Below, one piece after another: positions 8,797-19,097 of a DNA stretch of 64,000 nt. How positions within the stretch are numbered: the first letter of the stretch is position 1; the number at the start of each line of letters is the position of its first letter. The DNA is taken from NCBI GenBank assembly GCA_002838815.1, contig LQGW01000051.1, positions 41,871 to 105,870 on the forward strand, written 5' to 3'. This DNA comes from Clostridiaceae bacterium JG1575 (lineage in GTDB: Bacteria; Bacillota; Clostridia; Clostridiales; Clostridiaceae). Under the pieces are notes generated by a model. It worked only from the letters and a program-made list of their open reading frames with translations. It ran no database searches and was not told the DNA's origin. The position numbers and the translations under genes were made by a program.

Positions 8797-9687
8797 ATGG
8801 AAGATTTTTTGATGAAAATCGACCCATCGTATCGTCATCGAGCCAGCGGGTTCGAGAAAGTATTCGGCAAGGTGGCCCTAGGAGCCATGCGCCTGGCCAA
8901 TCCCTTTAAAAAGTTTGCCTTTAAAACCCCTTGCTTGATGCATCGGTTCATCAACATCAAGGCCGTCCACATCCTGGAGGCTGAAGGGTATTATGAGGCG
9001 GCGGACTTTTATCGGGACCACATTCGTCCCTTGAATGAAGGGGCCACGTGGATCGACCAGGATTTTAAAAGCATTCACCATTTTTATCACTATAAGGAAC
9101 AAAAAGGGTTGTTCGGATTTTCCGATGCCTTAACCCAGGCCCGGCGGTACCGGGATCAGATGATGGAACACGCTCGGAACAAAAATCTCACGAGAGCCCT
9201 TTTTTATACCGGCGTCATCTGTCATCTGATGCAGGATATGACGGTACCCCAGCACATTGGGAATCACCTGCTCAACGCGCACCGCGAGTATGAGGTGTGG
9301 ATTCTCTCAAAGTCTTGGGATACCATGGATTTCACCGTGGAGCGTGGGATCAAGCGATACCCCCGGTTTGATCTTTACCTTCAAGAGACGGCCCGCTTCA
9401 CGCAGCGGTGCTATGAACAATCGCTAACCATGGACGATCGGGAAGAGGCTTTTCAATATCTGGCCACCACCTTGATTGCAAGGGCGCAGCATCTTACGGC
9501 AGGACTGCTTTTGGATCTCTATGAGGGATGGTTTTCCACCCTGGATAAATCCATGCATGAAAAGCGCCAGGCCCTTCGTAAGATAAAGGAAGGTACAAAG
9601 GATTCCATCAATGAGGCGCTTTGGATGCAAGAGGTACCCAAAGATGAAGATAAGAAGGCAACTGGGGAGCACGTGGACCTTCCTTAA
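8797..9687 (+). CDS. Zinc-dependent phospholipase C-like protein
   Basis: Protein of 296 residues resembling the zinc-dependent phospholipase C/P1-nuclease fold. Candidate metal ligands appear in order: His in SIHHFYH (about residue 90-95), and the hallmark HLMQDMTVPQHIGN (H-x3-D-x5-H) around residue 145. Secreted members of the family carry a signal peptide, but none is seen here (MEDFLMKIDPS), so this may be cytoplasmic and its activity is open. The start at 8797 follows AAGGAA by seven bases; an in-frame start at 8770 lacks a site. It is monocistronic. Confidence 0.7.
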   Translation: MEDFLMKIDPSYRHRASGFEKVFGKVALGAMRLANPFKKFAFKTPCLMHRFINIKAVHILEAEGYYEAADFYRDHIRPLNEGATWIDQDFKSIHHFYHYKEQKGLFGFSDALTQARRYRDQMMEHARNKNLTRALFYTGVICHLMQDMTVPQHIGNHLLNAHREYEVWILSKSWDTMDFTVERGIKRYPRFDLYLQETARFTQRCYEQSLTMDDREEAFQYLATTLIARAQHLTAGLLLDLYEGWFSTLDKSMHEKRQALRKIKEGTKDSINEALWMQEVPKDEDKKATGEHVDLP

Positions 9688-10411
9688 GGTCGCGACAGAT
9701 CCGCTGAGATTGCATGAACATGCAGTAAGGGGGTGGAAAATCATCCGTTACCGCCATTTTGTAGGCGCCTAAGGGGTTGCTTTTTGCCCAAAGGACTTGC
9801 TTTGGAAAAAAACTTGGCACAGGCGAGAGCAAATCATGGAGTTTCATAGTTTTTAGGCTCTTTATTGGGAGAACGATATCGATTTCTCTTCTTTGAGAGA
9901 AATTTATCGATATCCAACGCCTTTTTTTAGCGGAACCCTATTGATGGGGGTTGAAAACGGGGATCAGAGAATATTACAGACCAACTTATGTGTTTAGCCT
10001 CGGCTTGTAGGGGCTCAAAAGGCGATTTATTGGCGCAAATAAACGGGTTTGATTAACTATTGTCAAAGACTGTAAAATCAATTCTGTATCATTAAGGAAA
10101 AGAAAATAGCACAGTACAGCGGCGAACTCACGGAGGTGGAATGAAGCGGGCGTCCGGTTGAAACAGGTCGGGTCTGGGTCTAAAATTGAAGTGTTGCGCC
10201 ATTAGCGCAGAAAGAGAACCTTCCCTGCCGGGCATCCGACCGGGAGGAAACGCTGGGTCAAAAGATTGAAACAGGTGGGGGATGGACGGGGACCGGATGC
10301 AAGAGCCCGACGCATTCATGAATATCCCCATCGAAAACCACATGAATATTCAATCTCGAGACGAGAACTGACACATTCTGTATTATTTTAAAGGGCGAAG
10401 GCGGTGAAACA
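9688..10411. other. Gene-free region upstream of the V-ATPase operon
   Basis: No convincing reading frame on either strand. It contains a long hairpin at 9875-9914 followed by a T run (9922-9928), then about 480 bases leading to the ATPase genes. The part 10130-10340 has several local inverted repeats (TGCGC/GCGCA at about 10194-10208; GCATCCG at about 10230 with CGGATGC at about 10295) and a near-repeat of TTGAAACAGGTnGGG at about 10158 and 10266. It may encode a structured leader RNA; I do not recognise a known riboswitch. Confidence 0.5.
9875..9928 (+). terminator. Hairpin with T run, probable terminator
   Basis: GATATCGA at 9875-9882 pairs with TCGATATC at 9907-9914, with TTTCTC/GAGAAA inside, then a run of seven T after an eight-base gap. 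Probably ends the phospholipase-like transcript. Confidence 0.5.
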
Positions 10412-10738
10412 TTGGCAAAACAAGCGATCGAGAAGATCCGGCAGACGGAAGAGCAAGCCAAAAGCTTGATTCAGGATGCCCAGGGCAAGGCCAGAGACAT
10501 CTTAAAGCAAGCGGAGAGCACCCTTCGGGAGAATGATGCTCGGGGGATGCAAGAGGCCCGGGACGAGGCGCAAGCCTTGAAGGAACGGGTTCAAAAAGAG
10601 GCGCAGGCCTCTGTGGAAGGCACGAAGAAAGCAGGCCAAAGCGCGGTGGAATCCATTCAGCGAGTGGAGGAAGAGAAAATCCATGCGGCAGCCAAGGCGA
10701 TTATGGAGAGGATTGTGAAGAGTAATGGCAATAGTTGA
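10412..10738 (+). CDS. ntpF: V-type ATP synthase subunit H/G-like stalk protein
   Basis: Small, highly charged 108-residue protein that is predicted to be almost entirely alpha-helical coiled coil, rich in Ala, Glu, Lys and Gln, like AhaH/NtpF, which pairs with subunit E in the peripheral stalk. Position as first gene before subunit I fits this role. The start is TTG at 10412 with GGCGGTG six bases upstream. Its end overlaps the next gene by 14 bases, which suggests translational coupling. Confidence 0.75.
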   Translation: MAKQAIEKIRQTEEQAKSLIQDAQGKARDILKQAESTLRENDARGMQEARDEAQALKERVQKEAQASVEGTKKAGQSAVESIQRVEEEKIHAAAKAIMERIVKSNGNS

Positions 10739-12686
10739 CATGACGCGCTTTACCCTCTTTAGCTTTCGGGAGGACAAAGAGGCCCTCTTGAAAGAGCTCC
10801 AGAAATTCAACTATGTGCATTTTCTGGAACGCGAAGAGGATCTCTCGCCAAAGGCTGAGGAAAAAGCGCCGTCTGCACGAGTCCCGGAGCGAGTCGTTGC
10901 GGTGAATGAGGATGTCGAACGCGTCAAATACGCCATCCGGCTCCTCTTCAATTACGATCCCCGTCCCAAGGGACTGCGCGGACTCAGGGAAGGCCATCCC
11001 ACCATCTCCTTTGCGGAGTTGGAAGGGGCGGCGAAGTCCAGCGGATGGGAAACCATCTATGAAAAGGTTCGGGAGATTTCCGACCGGCTGGATGATCTTA
11101 AGCTGAAGGAAACCAAGCTGCGCGGCGAGCTTGAGGAAGCCGAGAGCTGGCGGGATCTTGATGTATCGCCCAAAAGCCTCGAGAAATTATCCGGCGCCCA
11201 GGCTCTTTTGGGGTCCATTCCCCGAAAGATGGAGGCGAACCTTGTCGGAACGCTTGCTCAAAAAAACTTGGTATACCTTGAAAAGGTCGGAGAAAATAAG
11301 TCCGATTTCTTCTATCTTGTGCTCTTTCATCCCAGCGTGGAGGAAGAGGTCACCGAAGTGTTGCGCAGCGCGGCCTTTAGCCAGATGAAGCTGGATTTTG
11401 ACGAGGAGTCTCTCGCCCGGCGTCAGCGCCTATATCAGGAGATTGTGGCGCTGAAGGCTCTGGAGAATAAGACCAAGGAAGAGCTTCGCACCTATGGCGC
11501 GGACTTGCCAAAGCTGGAGCTGGCGTATGAATACCTCGTCAACCAGCAGATGCGGGTGATGAGCGAAGAACACTTTTTGACCACGGAGTACGTGGACGTC
11601 ATTGAGGGCTATTATCCCACGGAAAAGGCGGCGGAATTTCAAGCGGCCGTTGAACAAGGGGTGGGCGAGCGCTACTATTTGCAGTCCGAAGCGGCTCAGC
11701 GGGAGGCTAAGGATGTCCCCATCATCTTAAAGAACAACAAGTTCAATAAGGCGTTTGAGAACATCACGGAAATGTACGCCATGCCCCGCTACAATGAAAT
11801 TGATCCGACGCCGCTCTTGGCGCCCTTTTACATGATCTTTTTCGGGATGATGCTCGGAGATGCAGGTTATGGATTGATCTTGCTTTTGGGCAGCTGGGCC
11901 GCGTTGAAGTACTTAAAGCTCAGCAAGTCCATGCGGGGCTTTGTGCAGTTCTTCTTCTACCTTTCCATCCCCACGATCTTTTGGGGGATTGTTTACGGGT
12001 CCTATCTGGCTTTGGACATTCCCGTCCCGAAGCTCTTGGATCTCAACAAGGATTTCACCACCCTCTTGATCCTTGCCGTGGCCATCGGTCTTGTGCACTT
12101 GTTCTTTGGGTTGGCGGTCAAGGCGTATATGCTGATTCGGGACGGCAAACCCATGGATGCGGTGTTTGACGTCGGCTTTTGGTATATGGCCCTCACCGGT
12201 CTTCTGTTGCTTTTGGGCTCAGGGCCCCTGGGGCTTGCCCCCATCGTCCCAGCCATCGCCAAATGGGTGATGATCGCCGGCATGGTTGGCATTGTTCTCT
12301 TTGGGGCACGCAGCGCCGCCGGATGGGGTGGGCGCATCGCAGGAGGTCTTTATTCCCTTTATGGCATTTCCTCCTGGGTGGGCGACATCGTCTCCTACTC
12401 GCGACTCATGGCCCTTGGCTTATCCAGCGCGTTCATCGGCATGGCTTTTAATATGATTGCCGGCATGGTGGGCGGAGCGTGGTACTTATTGCCCTTTGCG
12501 GCGGTGATTTTTGTGGCCGGACATTTTTTCAACCTCTTTCTCTCCGCTTTGGGCGCTTATGTGCACTCCCTGCGGCTCATTTATGTGGAGTTCTTTGGAA
12601 AGTTTTACGAGGGCAGTGGCAAGCGCTTCAAGAAAATGAAGGCGGAGCCCAAATACCTCAATTACTCAGAAGAAGAGAGTTATTGA
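10725..12686 (+). CDS. ntpI: V-type ATP synthase subunit I (membrane stator)
   Basis: Subunit a/I homologue of 653 residues. The N-terminal half (1-340) is soluble and coiled-coil rich. The C-terminal half has about seven to eight transmembrane segments that form the ion half-channels, beginning near PTPLLAPFYMIFFGMMLGDAG; GDIVSYSRLMALGLSSAFIG contains the essential Arg expected to face the ring glutamate. It joins the peripheral stalks to the rotor ring. The ATG lies within the end of the preceding gene. Confidence 0.93.
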   Translation: MAIVDMTRFTLFSFREDKEALLKELQKFNYVHFLEREEDLSPKAEEKAPSARVPERVVAVNEDVERVKYAIRLLFNYDPRPKGLRGLREGHPTISFAELEGAAKSSGWETIYEKVREISDRLDDLKLKETKLRGELEEAESWRDLDVSPKSLEKLSGAQALLGSIPRKMEANLVGTLAQKNLVYLEKVGENKSDFFYLVLFHPSVEEEVTEVLRSAAFSQMKLDFDEESLARRQRLYQEIVALKALENKTKEELRTYGADLPKLELAYEYLVNQQMRVMSEEHFLTTEYVDVIEGYYPTEKAAEFQAAVEQGVGERYYLQSEAAQREAKDVPIILKNNKFNKAFENITEMYAMPRYNEIDPTPLLAPFYMIFFGMMLGDAGYGLILLLGSWAALKYLKLSKSMRGFVQFFFYLSIPTIFWGIVYGSYLALDIPVPKLLDLNKDFTTLLILAVAIGLVHLFFGLAVKAYMLIRDGKPMDAVFDVGFWYMALTGLLLLLGSGPLGLAPIVPAIAKWVMIAGMVGIVLFGARSAAGWGGRIAGGLYSLYGISSWVGDIVSYSRLMALGLSSAFIGMAFNMIAGMVGGAWYLLPFAAVIFVAGHFFNLFLSALGAYVHSLRLIYVEFFGKFYEGSGKRFKKMKAEPKYLNYSEEESY

Positions 12687-12737
12687 TCATCCGTTAAGGG
12701 CTTGCCCTTAGACCGGTCCTTCCTAGGACCCTCATAA

Positions 12738-13253
<516 letters not shown>

Positions 13254-13266
13254 AGTAGGAGGCGTC

Positions 13267-13821
13267 ATGGCGAACTTAGATCAACTGACGGCCCAGATTC
13301 TTGCCGATGCCCAGGCCCAGGCCGATGAAATCATCGCCAAAGCCCAGGCCCAGGCCGAAGAGCTCATTGCCAAGGGAGCCCAACAAACGGATTCCCGCAA
13401 GTCTGCACTGATGGCACGGGCGCAAAATGAAGCGGAATTGATGCGTGAGCGGATTGTCTCCGGGACGGCCCTGCGCATTCGGGACGAAAAATTAAAAGCC
13501 AAGGGTCAGATCATCGACCGAGTGATGACTCTTGTCGCGCAGCAGCTGAAGGAGCTCCCGGATGAGACCCTTCTCGACTATATGAAAAAAGACTTGGCGG
13601 GTCACTCCTTTGCGCCCGGCGAACGCCTGATGGTGCGCGAGGGCCTGGAAGAGAAAGCCAAAGCCTTGTGGCACACGGTGCCGGTGGAGGGTCGAAAGGG
13701 ACTCTCAGGCTACATCCTCGATTGCAACGGCGTCATGGAAAACCACTCCTTTGAAACCTCCCTTGACTATCAGCGGGAGGATTTGGAACAACGAGCCGCT
13801 CACATCCTCTTCGAATCCTAG
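13267..13821 (+). CDS. ntpE: V-type ATP synthase subunit E (peripheral stalk)
   Basis: 184-residue protein with an Ala/Gln/Glu-rich N-terminal helix containing repeated AQAQADEI/AQAQAEEL units (residues 12-38) that forms a coiled coil with the H/G subunit, and a globular C-terminal half that contacts the catalytic head. The length is typical for bacterial NtpE. TAGGAGG precedes the ATG by three to four bases, and the gene starts 13 bases after subunit K. Confidence 0.9.
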   Translation: MANLDQLTAQILADAQAQADEIIAKAQAQAEELIAKGAQQTDSRKSALMARAQNEAELMRERIVSGTALRIRDEKLKAKGQIIDRVMTLVAQQLKELPDETLLDYMKKDLAGHSFAPGERLMVREGLEEKAKALWHTVPVEGRKGLSGYILDCNGVMENHSFETSLDYQREDLEQRAAHILFES

Positions 13822-13834
13822 GAGGTGAGATCGA

Positions 13835-14839
13835 ATGGACCGAATGGAATATACTCAAGCGGTGGCCACCATGCGGGTGTACGAAAAACGGCTGTTGGAT
13901 TCCGTGAAGATTGAACGCATGACCGATGCCGCATCGGCGCAGGATGTGCTGAAGATTCTCCAGGAAACCGAATACGCTAAAGTCATGAACACCAGCATGC
14001 GCCCCGAGGAGTTTGAAACCATCCTCAGCCGTGAACTCGAGCGGGTGTACCGTGAGGTATATGCGCTCACCAAGGACACGGACCTCATCGCCCTCTTATC
14101 GTTGAAGTACGACTACCAAAACCTCAAGACCCTCATTAAGGCCAAGGCTTTGGGACTCGCCGTCATGCCCGCCCTGCAGAATATGGGAACCATTCCCGGA
14201 GCTGAACTTCGCTCTGACTTTGAATCGGATACCCTTGGGGACTACAGCCCCTTTATTCAAGAAGCGGTGGCCCAGGCTTGGTCGGATTATGGAAAAAATG
14301 CGGACCCGCAGCGGATCGACCTGATTGTGGACAAAACCTATTTTGCGCATTTGTTCTCCCTTTTGGAGGGGAAGAAGGACGTGCAGATGATTCGGGATTA
14401 TGTCGCCTATCAAGTGGATGCCTTCAATTTATTGGCGCTCTTGCGGGCTAAAAAGCAAAAACAGGACCCTCGCTTCCTGGAGGATCTCTTCGCCCAAGGG
14501 GGAGAAATCCCAATCAAAGACCTCAAGGCGTCCTTCAATGAGCCCTACGATACCCTAGCGCGCAAATTCCGCAATGCGAAGGTGGGCCCGGCGTTGGCCA
14601 AGGGGATGGAGGCGTTTTTGAACACCCATCGCCTGGGCGAATTGGAGCGTCAGCTGGAAAACGGCTTGATCCGAATCCTGGGACCTGCCCGTCACGTGGT
14701 GTTTGGCCCGGAGCCCTTATTTGGCTACGTCGCCGCCAAGGAACGGGAGAACAAGCTTCTGCGCATCATTTTGGTGTCCAAGCTCAACAACATTGCACCG
14801 GAGCGGATCCGGGAAAGGCTGCGTGATATTTATGCATAA
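13835..14839 (+). CDS. ntpC: V-type ATP synthase subunit C (d-type central connector)
   Basis: 334-residue all-helical protein homologous to subunit C/d, which sits on the membrane ring and couples the central D-F shaft to it. The sequence shows three repeated helical segments, with family-typical [18 protein letters not shown] (about residue 88-105) and a late [16 protein letters not shown] motif near the C-terminus. AGGAGGTGA lies upstream of the ATG. Its stop codon overlaps the next start. Confidence 0.9.
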   Translation: MDRMEYTQAVATMRVYEKRLLDSVKIERMTDAASAQDVLKILQETEYAKVMNTSMRPEEFETILSRELERVYREVYALTKDTDLIALLSLKYDYQNLKTLIKAKALGLAVMPALQNMGTIPGAELRSDFESDTLGDYSPFIQEAVAQAWSDYGKNADPQRIDLIVDKTYFAHLFSLLEGKKDVQMIRDYVAYQVDAFNLLALLRAKKQKQDPRFLEDLFAQGGEIPIKDLKASFNEPYDTLARKFRNAKVGPALAKGMEAFLNTHRLGELERQLENGLIRILGPARHVVFGPEPLFGYVAAKERENKLLRIILVSKLNNIAPERIRERLRDIYA

Positions 14840-15140
14840 AGTGGCCGTTGTAGGGGACCGGGATTCAATTCTCGCCTTCAAAGCCCTAGGGGTAGAGGTC
14901 GTCCACGCAGCACAACCCGAAGACGCCCGTCGAGCCATCGATACCTTGGCTCGGGACAAGTATGGCGTGATATTTGTCACAGAACAAGTGGCCGCGGACA
15001 TACCGGACACCATCGAGCGGTACAACAAAATCCTGACGCCCGCCGTAATTCTCATTCCCTCCAACCAGGGAACGCTAAACATCGGCATGAAGCGCATCAG
15101 CGATAACGTGGAAAAAGCCGTGGGATCCAATATTCTTTAA
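14832..15140 (+). CDS. ntpG: V-type ATP synthase subunit F (central shaft)
   Basis: 102-residue protein with a Rossmann-like N-terminal half ([20 protein letters not shown]) typical of subunit F, which binds subunit D in the rotating shaft. The frame is open further upstream, but the ATG at 14832 gives the family length and overlaps the stop codon of subunit C by eight bases, indicating translational coupling. Confidence 0.9.
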   Translation: MHKVAVVGDRDSILAFKALGVEVVHAAQPEDARRAIDTLARDKYGVIFVTEQVAADIPDTIERYNKILTPAVILIPSNQGTLNIGMKRISDNVEKAVGSNIL

Positions 15141-15154
15141 AGGAGCGCACTATT

Positions 15155-16927
15155 TTGAAAGTTGGAAAGATCATCAAAGTATCCGGCCCTTTGGTTGTAG
15201 CCGAAGGAATGGATGAAGCCAATGTTTATGACGTCGTGCACGTTTCGGATGCGAAGCTCATCGGCGAAATCATAGAAATGCGAAACGACCGAGCCTCCAT
15301 CCAGGTGTATGAGGAAACGGCGGGAATTGGACCGGGCGAGCCGGTGTATACCACCGCAGAACCGCTCTCCGTGGAGCTGGGGCCAGGTCTTATGGAAGCC
15401 ATGTTCGATGGAATTCAGCGGCCGTTGGCCGAATTCCGCGAAAAGGCCGGCGACTTTTTGGAAAAAGGAATTGAAATTCCTTCCCTCAACCGAGAGAAAA
15501 AATGGAGCTTTGAGCCCCTCAAAAAAGCTGGGGACCAAGTGGTGGAAGGGGACATCATCGGACAGGTTCAAGAAACCAGCATCGTCTCCCATAAGATTAT
15601 GGTACCTCCTGGATTGTCGGGCACCTTGAAGTCCATCCGCCAAGGGGACTTCACCGTCACCGAAACCGTGGCGGTTTTGGAGACCAAAGAAGGCGACAAG
15701 GACCTCATGATGATGCAGAAATGGCCGGTTCGTCGGGGGCGCCCCGTGGCCAAAAAGCTCAACCCTGAGGAACCGCTTTTGACCGGCCAGCGGGTGATTG
15801 ATACCTTCTTCCCGGTGGCCAAAGGCGGCACCGCCGCCGTTCCCGGCCCCTTCGGTTCGGGAAAAACAGTGGTCCAGCATCAGCTGGCCAAGTGGGCGGA
15901 TGCACAGATCGTCGTCTATGTAGGCTGCGGCGAGCGCGGCAACGAGATGACGGACGTTCTGATGGAATTCCCGGAGCTCATCGATCCCAAGACGGGAGAG
16001 AGCCTCATGAAGCGGACCGTGCTCATCGCCAACACCTCCAACATGCCGGTGGCGGCACGGGAAGCGTCGATCTATACTGGAATCACCATTGCCGAATACT
16101 TCCGGGATATGGGCTATTCCGTCGCCATCATGGCCGACTCCACGTCCCGCTGGGCAGAGGCCCTTCGGGAAATGTCCGGTCGCCTGGAAGAGATGCCCGG
16201 AGATGAAGGATACCCAGCCTACCTTGGATCTCGTGCCGCAGAATTCTACGAGCGCTCGGGCAAGGCCGTGCTTTTAGGTTCTGAAGGCCGCGAAGGCACC
16301 CTCACCGTCATTGGGGCGGTATCCCCTCCAGGAGGCGATATCTCTGAGCCCGTCTCTCAGGCCACCTTGCGCATCGTGAAGGTGTTCTGGGGCCTTGATG
16401 CCTCCTTGGCCTATCGTCGGCATTTCCCCGCCATCAACTGGCTCAATTCCTATTCCCTCTACCAAAGCAAGGTGGACGGATGGATGAACCGCAACATCGA
16501 CGAGGATTTTGCCAAGAACCGGGCCAAGGCCATGACGCTGTTGCAGGATGAATCCAAGCTCAATGAAATCGTACGCCTGGTGGGGAAAGACACCCTCTCC
16601 GAGCCCGATCAACTGAAGCTGGAAGCGGCGAAGAGCATTCGGGAAGACTATCTGCAGCAAAATGCCTTCCATGAGGTGGATACATACTCCTCCCGGGAAA
16701 AGCAGAACAAGATGCTCAAGTTGGTGTTGGCCTTCTATGAAGAGGGACAACGAGGCTTGGCGCACGGCATCTACCTCAAAGAAATTGAGCAGATGCCCAT
16801 TCGGGACCGCATTGCTCGGGCCAAATATCTGAAAGAAGAAGACATCGATCAAATCGACCAGATCCGCAGCGAGCTCATCGCAGCCATGGATGAAATGATT
16901 GAGAAAGGGGGACTGGCCGATGCTTAA
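15155..16927 (+). CDS. ntpA: V-type ATP synthase catalytic subunit A
   Basis: 590-residue catalytic nucleotide-binding subunit. Walker A is [11 protein letters not shown] (about residues 231-241), preceded by the A-subunit-specific bulge region (residues 110-200). The catalytic Glu-Arg region is in [12 protein letters not shown], and PSNMPVA-like [17 protein letters not shown] follows. It hydrolyses or makes ATP at the A/B interface. The start is TTG at 15155, nine bases after AGGAG. Its end overlaps subunit B by eight bases. Confidence 0.95.
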   Translation: MKVGKIIKVSGPLVVAEGMDEANVYDVVHVSDAKLIGEIIEMRNDRASIQVYEETAGIGPGEPVYTTAEPLSVELGPGLMEAMFDGIQRPLAEFREKAGDFLEKGIEIPSLNREKKWSFEPLKKAGDQVVEGDIIGQVQETSIVSHKIMVPPGLSGTLKSIRQGDFTVTETVAVLETKEGDKDLMMMQKWPVRRGRPVAKKLNPEEPLLTGQRVIDTFFPVAKGGTAAVPGPFGSGKTVVQHQLAKWADAQIVVYVGCGERGNEMTDVLMEFPELIDPKTGESLMKRTVLIANTSNMPVAAREASIYTGITIAEYFRDMGYSVAIMADSTSRWAEALREMSGRLEEMPGDEGYPAYLGSRAAEFYERSGKAVLLGSEGREGTLTVIGAVSPPGGDISEPVSQATLRIVKVFWGLDASLAYRRHFPAINWLNSYSLYQSKVDGWMNRNIDEDFAKNRAKAMTLLQDESKLNEIVRLVGKDTLSEPDQLKLEAAKSIREDYLQQNAFHEVDTYSSREKQNKMLKLVLAFYEEGQRGLAHGIYLKEIEQMPIRDRIARAKYLKEEDIDQIDQIRSELIAAMDEMIEKGGLADA

Positions 16928-18311
16928 AGAATATAGAACCGTACGCGAAGTGGTGGGACCCCTCATGGTCGTAGATGGCGTCGAAGGCGTCAAATACGAT
17001 GAATTGGTGGAAATTGAATTAAAAGACGGCGAAATGCGTCGGGGAAAGGTGCTGGAAGTCAATGGCGACAAAGCCATGGTGCAGCTCTTTGAATCCTCCG
17101 CCGGCATCAACTTGCCCACTGCGAAGGTCCGCTTCCTTGGGAAGCCCCTTACCCTAGGGGTCTCCGAGGATATGATCGGCCGCGTCTTTGACGGCTTGGG
17201 ACGGCCCAAGGATAATGGGCCCCGCATCATTGCTGAAAAACGCATGGACATCAACGGAACCCCCATCAACCCCGTCAGCCGGGACTATCCCTCGGAATTT
17301 ATCCAAACCGGACTCTCCGCCATCGACGGACTCAACACCCTCGTCCGGGGGCAAAAGCTCCCGATTTTCTCCGGATCCGGTCTGCCCCATGCAGACCTCG
17401 CAGCGCAGATTGCCCGTCAGGCTCGCGTGCTGGGTTCTGGGGAGAAGTTCGCCGTGGTGTTTGCTGCCATGGGCATTACCTTTGAAGAAGCTCAATTCTT
17501 CATTGATGACTTTACTCGAACGGGCTCCATCGATCGGGCGGTTCTTTTCATGAACCTCGCCAACGATCCCGCCATTGAGCGGATCTCGACGCCACGGATG
17601 GCCCTGACCTGCGCGGAATACCTCGCCTATGAAAAAGACATGCATGTCCTGGTCATCATGACGGACATGACCAACTACTGCGAAGCGCTGCGAGAAACGT
17701 CCGCGGCCCGTAAGGAAGTGCCCGGACGCCGGGGATATCCCGGATACCTCTACACCGACTTGTCCACCATCTATGAGCGGGCCGGGCGGATTAAGGGACG
17801 TAAGGGCTCCATCACGCAGATCCCCATTCTCTCCATGCCAGAGGACGACAAGACCCACCCCATTCCCGACTTGACGGGGTACATCACGGAGGGTCAGATC
17901 ATTCTCTCCCGCGACCTTTATAAGCGCGGACTTGAGCCGCCCATTGACGTGCTCCCGTCCCTGTCCCGTCTGAAGGATAAGGGAATCGGAAAGGGAAAGA
18001 CCCGGGAAGATCATGCAGATACGATGAACCAGTTGTTTGCCGCTTACGCAACCGGAAAGGAAGCCAAGGAATTGGCGGTCATCTTGGGAGAATCGGCGCT
18101 CTCGGACACGGATAAGGCGTTCGCCAAATTCGCCGAGGAATTCGAGTCTCGCTATGTGTCTCAGGGCTATGAGCGCAACCGGACCATCGAGGAAACCTTG
18201 AATCTTGGCTGGGAGCTCTTACGCCTGTTGCCTCGCAATGAACTCAAGCGGATCCGCGATGCCTACATTGAAAAATACCTGGACAACAAGGACATCAAAG
18301 GAGCTGAGTAA
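16920..18311 (+). CDS. ntpB: V-type ATP synthase subunit B (non-catalytic)
   Basis: 463-residue partner of subunit A in the A3B3 head. Subunit B-typical stretches are [19 protein letters not shown] (the degenerate P-loop region), [14 protein letters not shown] and the [22 protein letters not shown] segment. The ATG at 16920 sits inside the end of subunit A with AGGGGG upstream. An in-frame start at 16899 would give extra residues not seen in the family. Confidence 0.95.
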   Translation: MLKEYRTVREVVGPLMVVDGVEGVKYDELVEIELKDGEMRRGKVLEVNGDKAMVQLFESSAGINLPTAKVRFLGKPLTLGVSEDMIGRVFDGLGRPKDNGPRIIAEKRMDINGTPINPVSRDYPSEFIQTGLSAIDGLNTLVRGQKLPIFSGSGLPHADLAAQIARQARVLGSGEKFAVVFAAMGITFEEAQFFIDDFTRTGSIDRAVLFMNLANDPAIERISTPRMALTCAEYLAYEKDMHVLVIMTDMTNYCEALRETSAARKEVPGRRGYPGYLYTDLSTIYERAGRIKGRKGSITQIPILSMPEDDKTHPIPDLTGYITEGQIILSRDLYKRGLEPPIDVLPSLSRLKDKGIGKGKTREDHADTMNQLFAAYATGKEAKELAVILGESALSDTDKAFAKFAEEFESRYVSQGYERNRTIEETLNLGWELLRLLPRNELKRIRDAYIEKYLDNKDIKGAE

Positions 18312-18313
18312 GA

Positions 18314-18970
18314 ATGGCTAAGCTCAACGTCAGTCCGACCCGGATGGAGCTCACCAAACTCAAAGCCCGGCTCAAAACCGCAACTCGTGGCCACAAACTC
18401 CTCAAGGACAAGCAGGATGAACTCATGCGGAAATTCATTGAAATGATCCGCAAGAATCAAAAATTGCGGGTGGCGGTGGAAGAGGAGCTGGAAGCGGCCT
18501 TCAAGGATTTTCTTCTAGCCCGTGCCATGATGAGCGATCAAACCCTAGAAGCGGCCCTCATGATGCCCACTGAAAGCATTTCGGTGGATATCCAAAAGCG
18601 CAACATTATGTCCGTCAACGTGCCGGAAATGGAATTCATCCGCAACGCGGAAGGGGGGAGCATCCACCCCTACGGGTACGCCGATACTTCGGCGGATCTC
18701 GACGATGCCATCGAACGGCTGCACGACATCATGCCCCGCCTTTTAGAGCTTGCACAGGTCGAAAAAGCCTGCATGCTCATGGCGGATGAAATTGAGCGCA
18801 CGCGTCGCCGGGTCAATGCTTTGGAGTACATGACCATTCCGGATCTGGAAGAGACCATCCGCTTCATCCGTATGAAGCTCGATGAAAACGAACGCTCCTC
18901 CATCACAAGACTCATGAAAGTGAAATCCATGATGGAAGCAAAGGACCAAAGTGCTGCAGCAGCTCGCTGA
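18314..18970 (+). CDS. ntpD: V-type ATP synthase subunit D (central shaft)
   Basis: 218-residue protein with the long N- and C-terminal helices of the rotary shaft. The start [23 protein letters not shown] and the late [18 protein letters not shown] are strongly conserved in subunit D. It starts two bases after subunit B, with AAAGGAG nine bases before the ATG, and is the last gene of the operon. Confidence 0.95.
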   Translation: MAKLNVSPTRMELTKLKARLKTATRGHKLLKDKQDELMRKFIEMIRKNQKLRVAVEEELEAAFKDFLLARAMMSDQTLEAALMMPTESISVDIQKRNIMSVNVPEMEFIRNAEGGSIHPYGYADTSADLDDAIERLHDIMPRLLELAQVEKACMLMADEIERTRRRVNALEYMTIPDLEETIRFIRMKLDENERSSITRLMKVKSMMEAKDQSAAAAR

Positions 18971-18995
18971 GGCGCTGGATCCGATCCCTTTTATA

Positions 18996-19044
18996 AAGAA
19001 GCGCCGTGGACCCCAGCGGGTCTACGGCGCTTCTTGCTTTTTTT
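18996..19044 (+). terminator. Terminator of the V-ATPase operon
   Basis: AAGAAGCGCCGTGGACCC at 18996-19013 pairs almost perfectly with GGGTCTACGGCGCTTCTT at 19018-19035, followed by GC and seven T. Confidence 0.9.
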
Positions 19045-19097
19045 GGAGGGATGTGCCCGAAAGGGCTCTCCAAGAGGGATGAGGCGGCGGGGCCGTC

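Noticed and set aside
10128..10343. 71-codon minus-strand frame in the V-ATPase leader
   Set aside because: Proline- and phenylalanine-rich composition, no ribosome site, no recognisable pattern; treated as non-coding.
10130..10400. RNase P RNA, tmRNA or SRP RNA in the V-ATPase leader
   Set aside because: None of the conserved blocks of these RNAs (for example GAGGAAAGTCC or the SRP GGAAGCAGC loop) is present.
15137..15880. 247-codon open frame on the minus strand
   Set aside because: Antisense to V-ATPase subunit A; no start signal.
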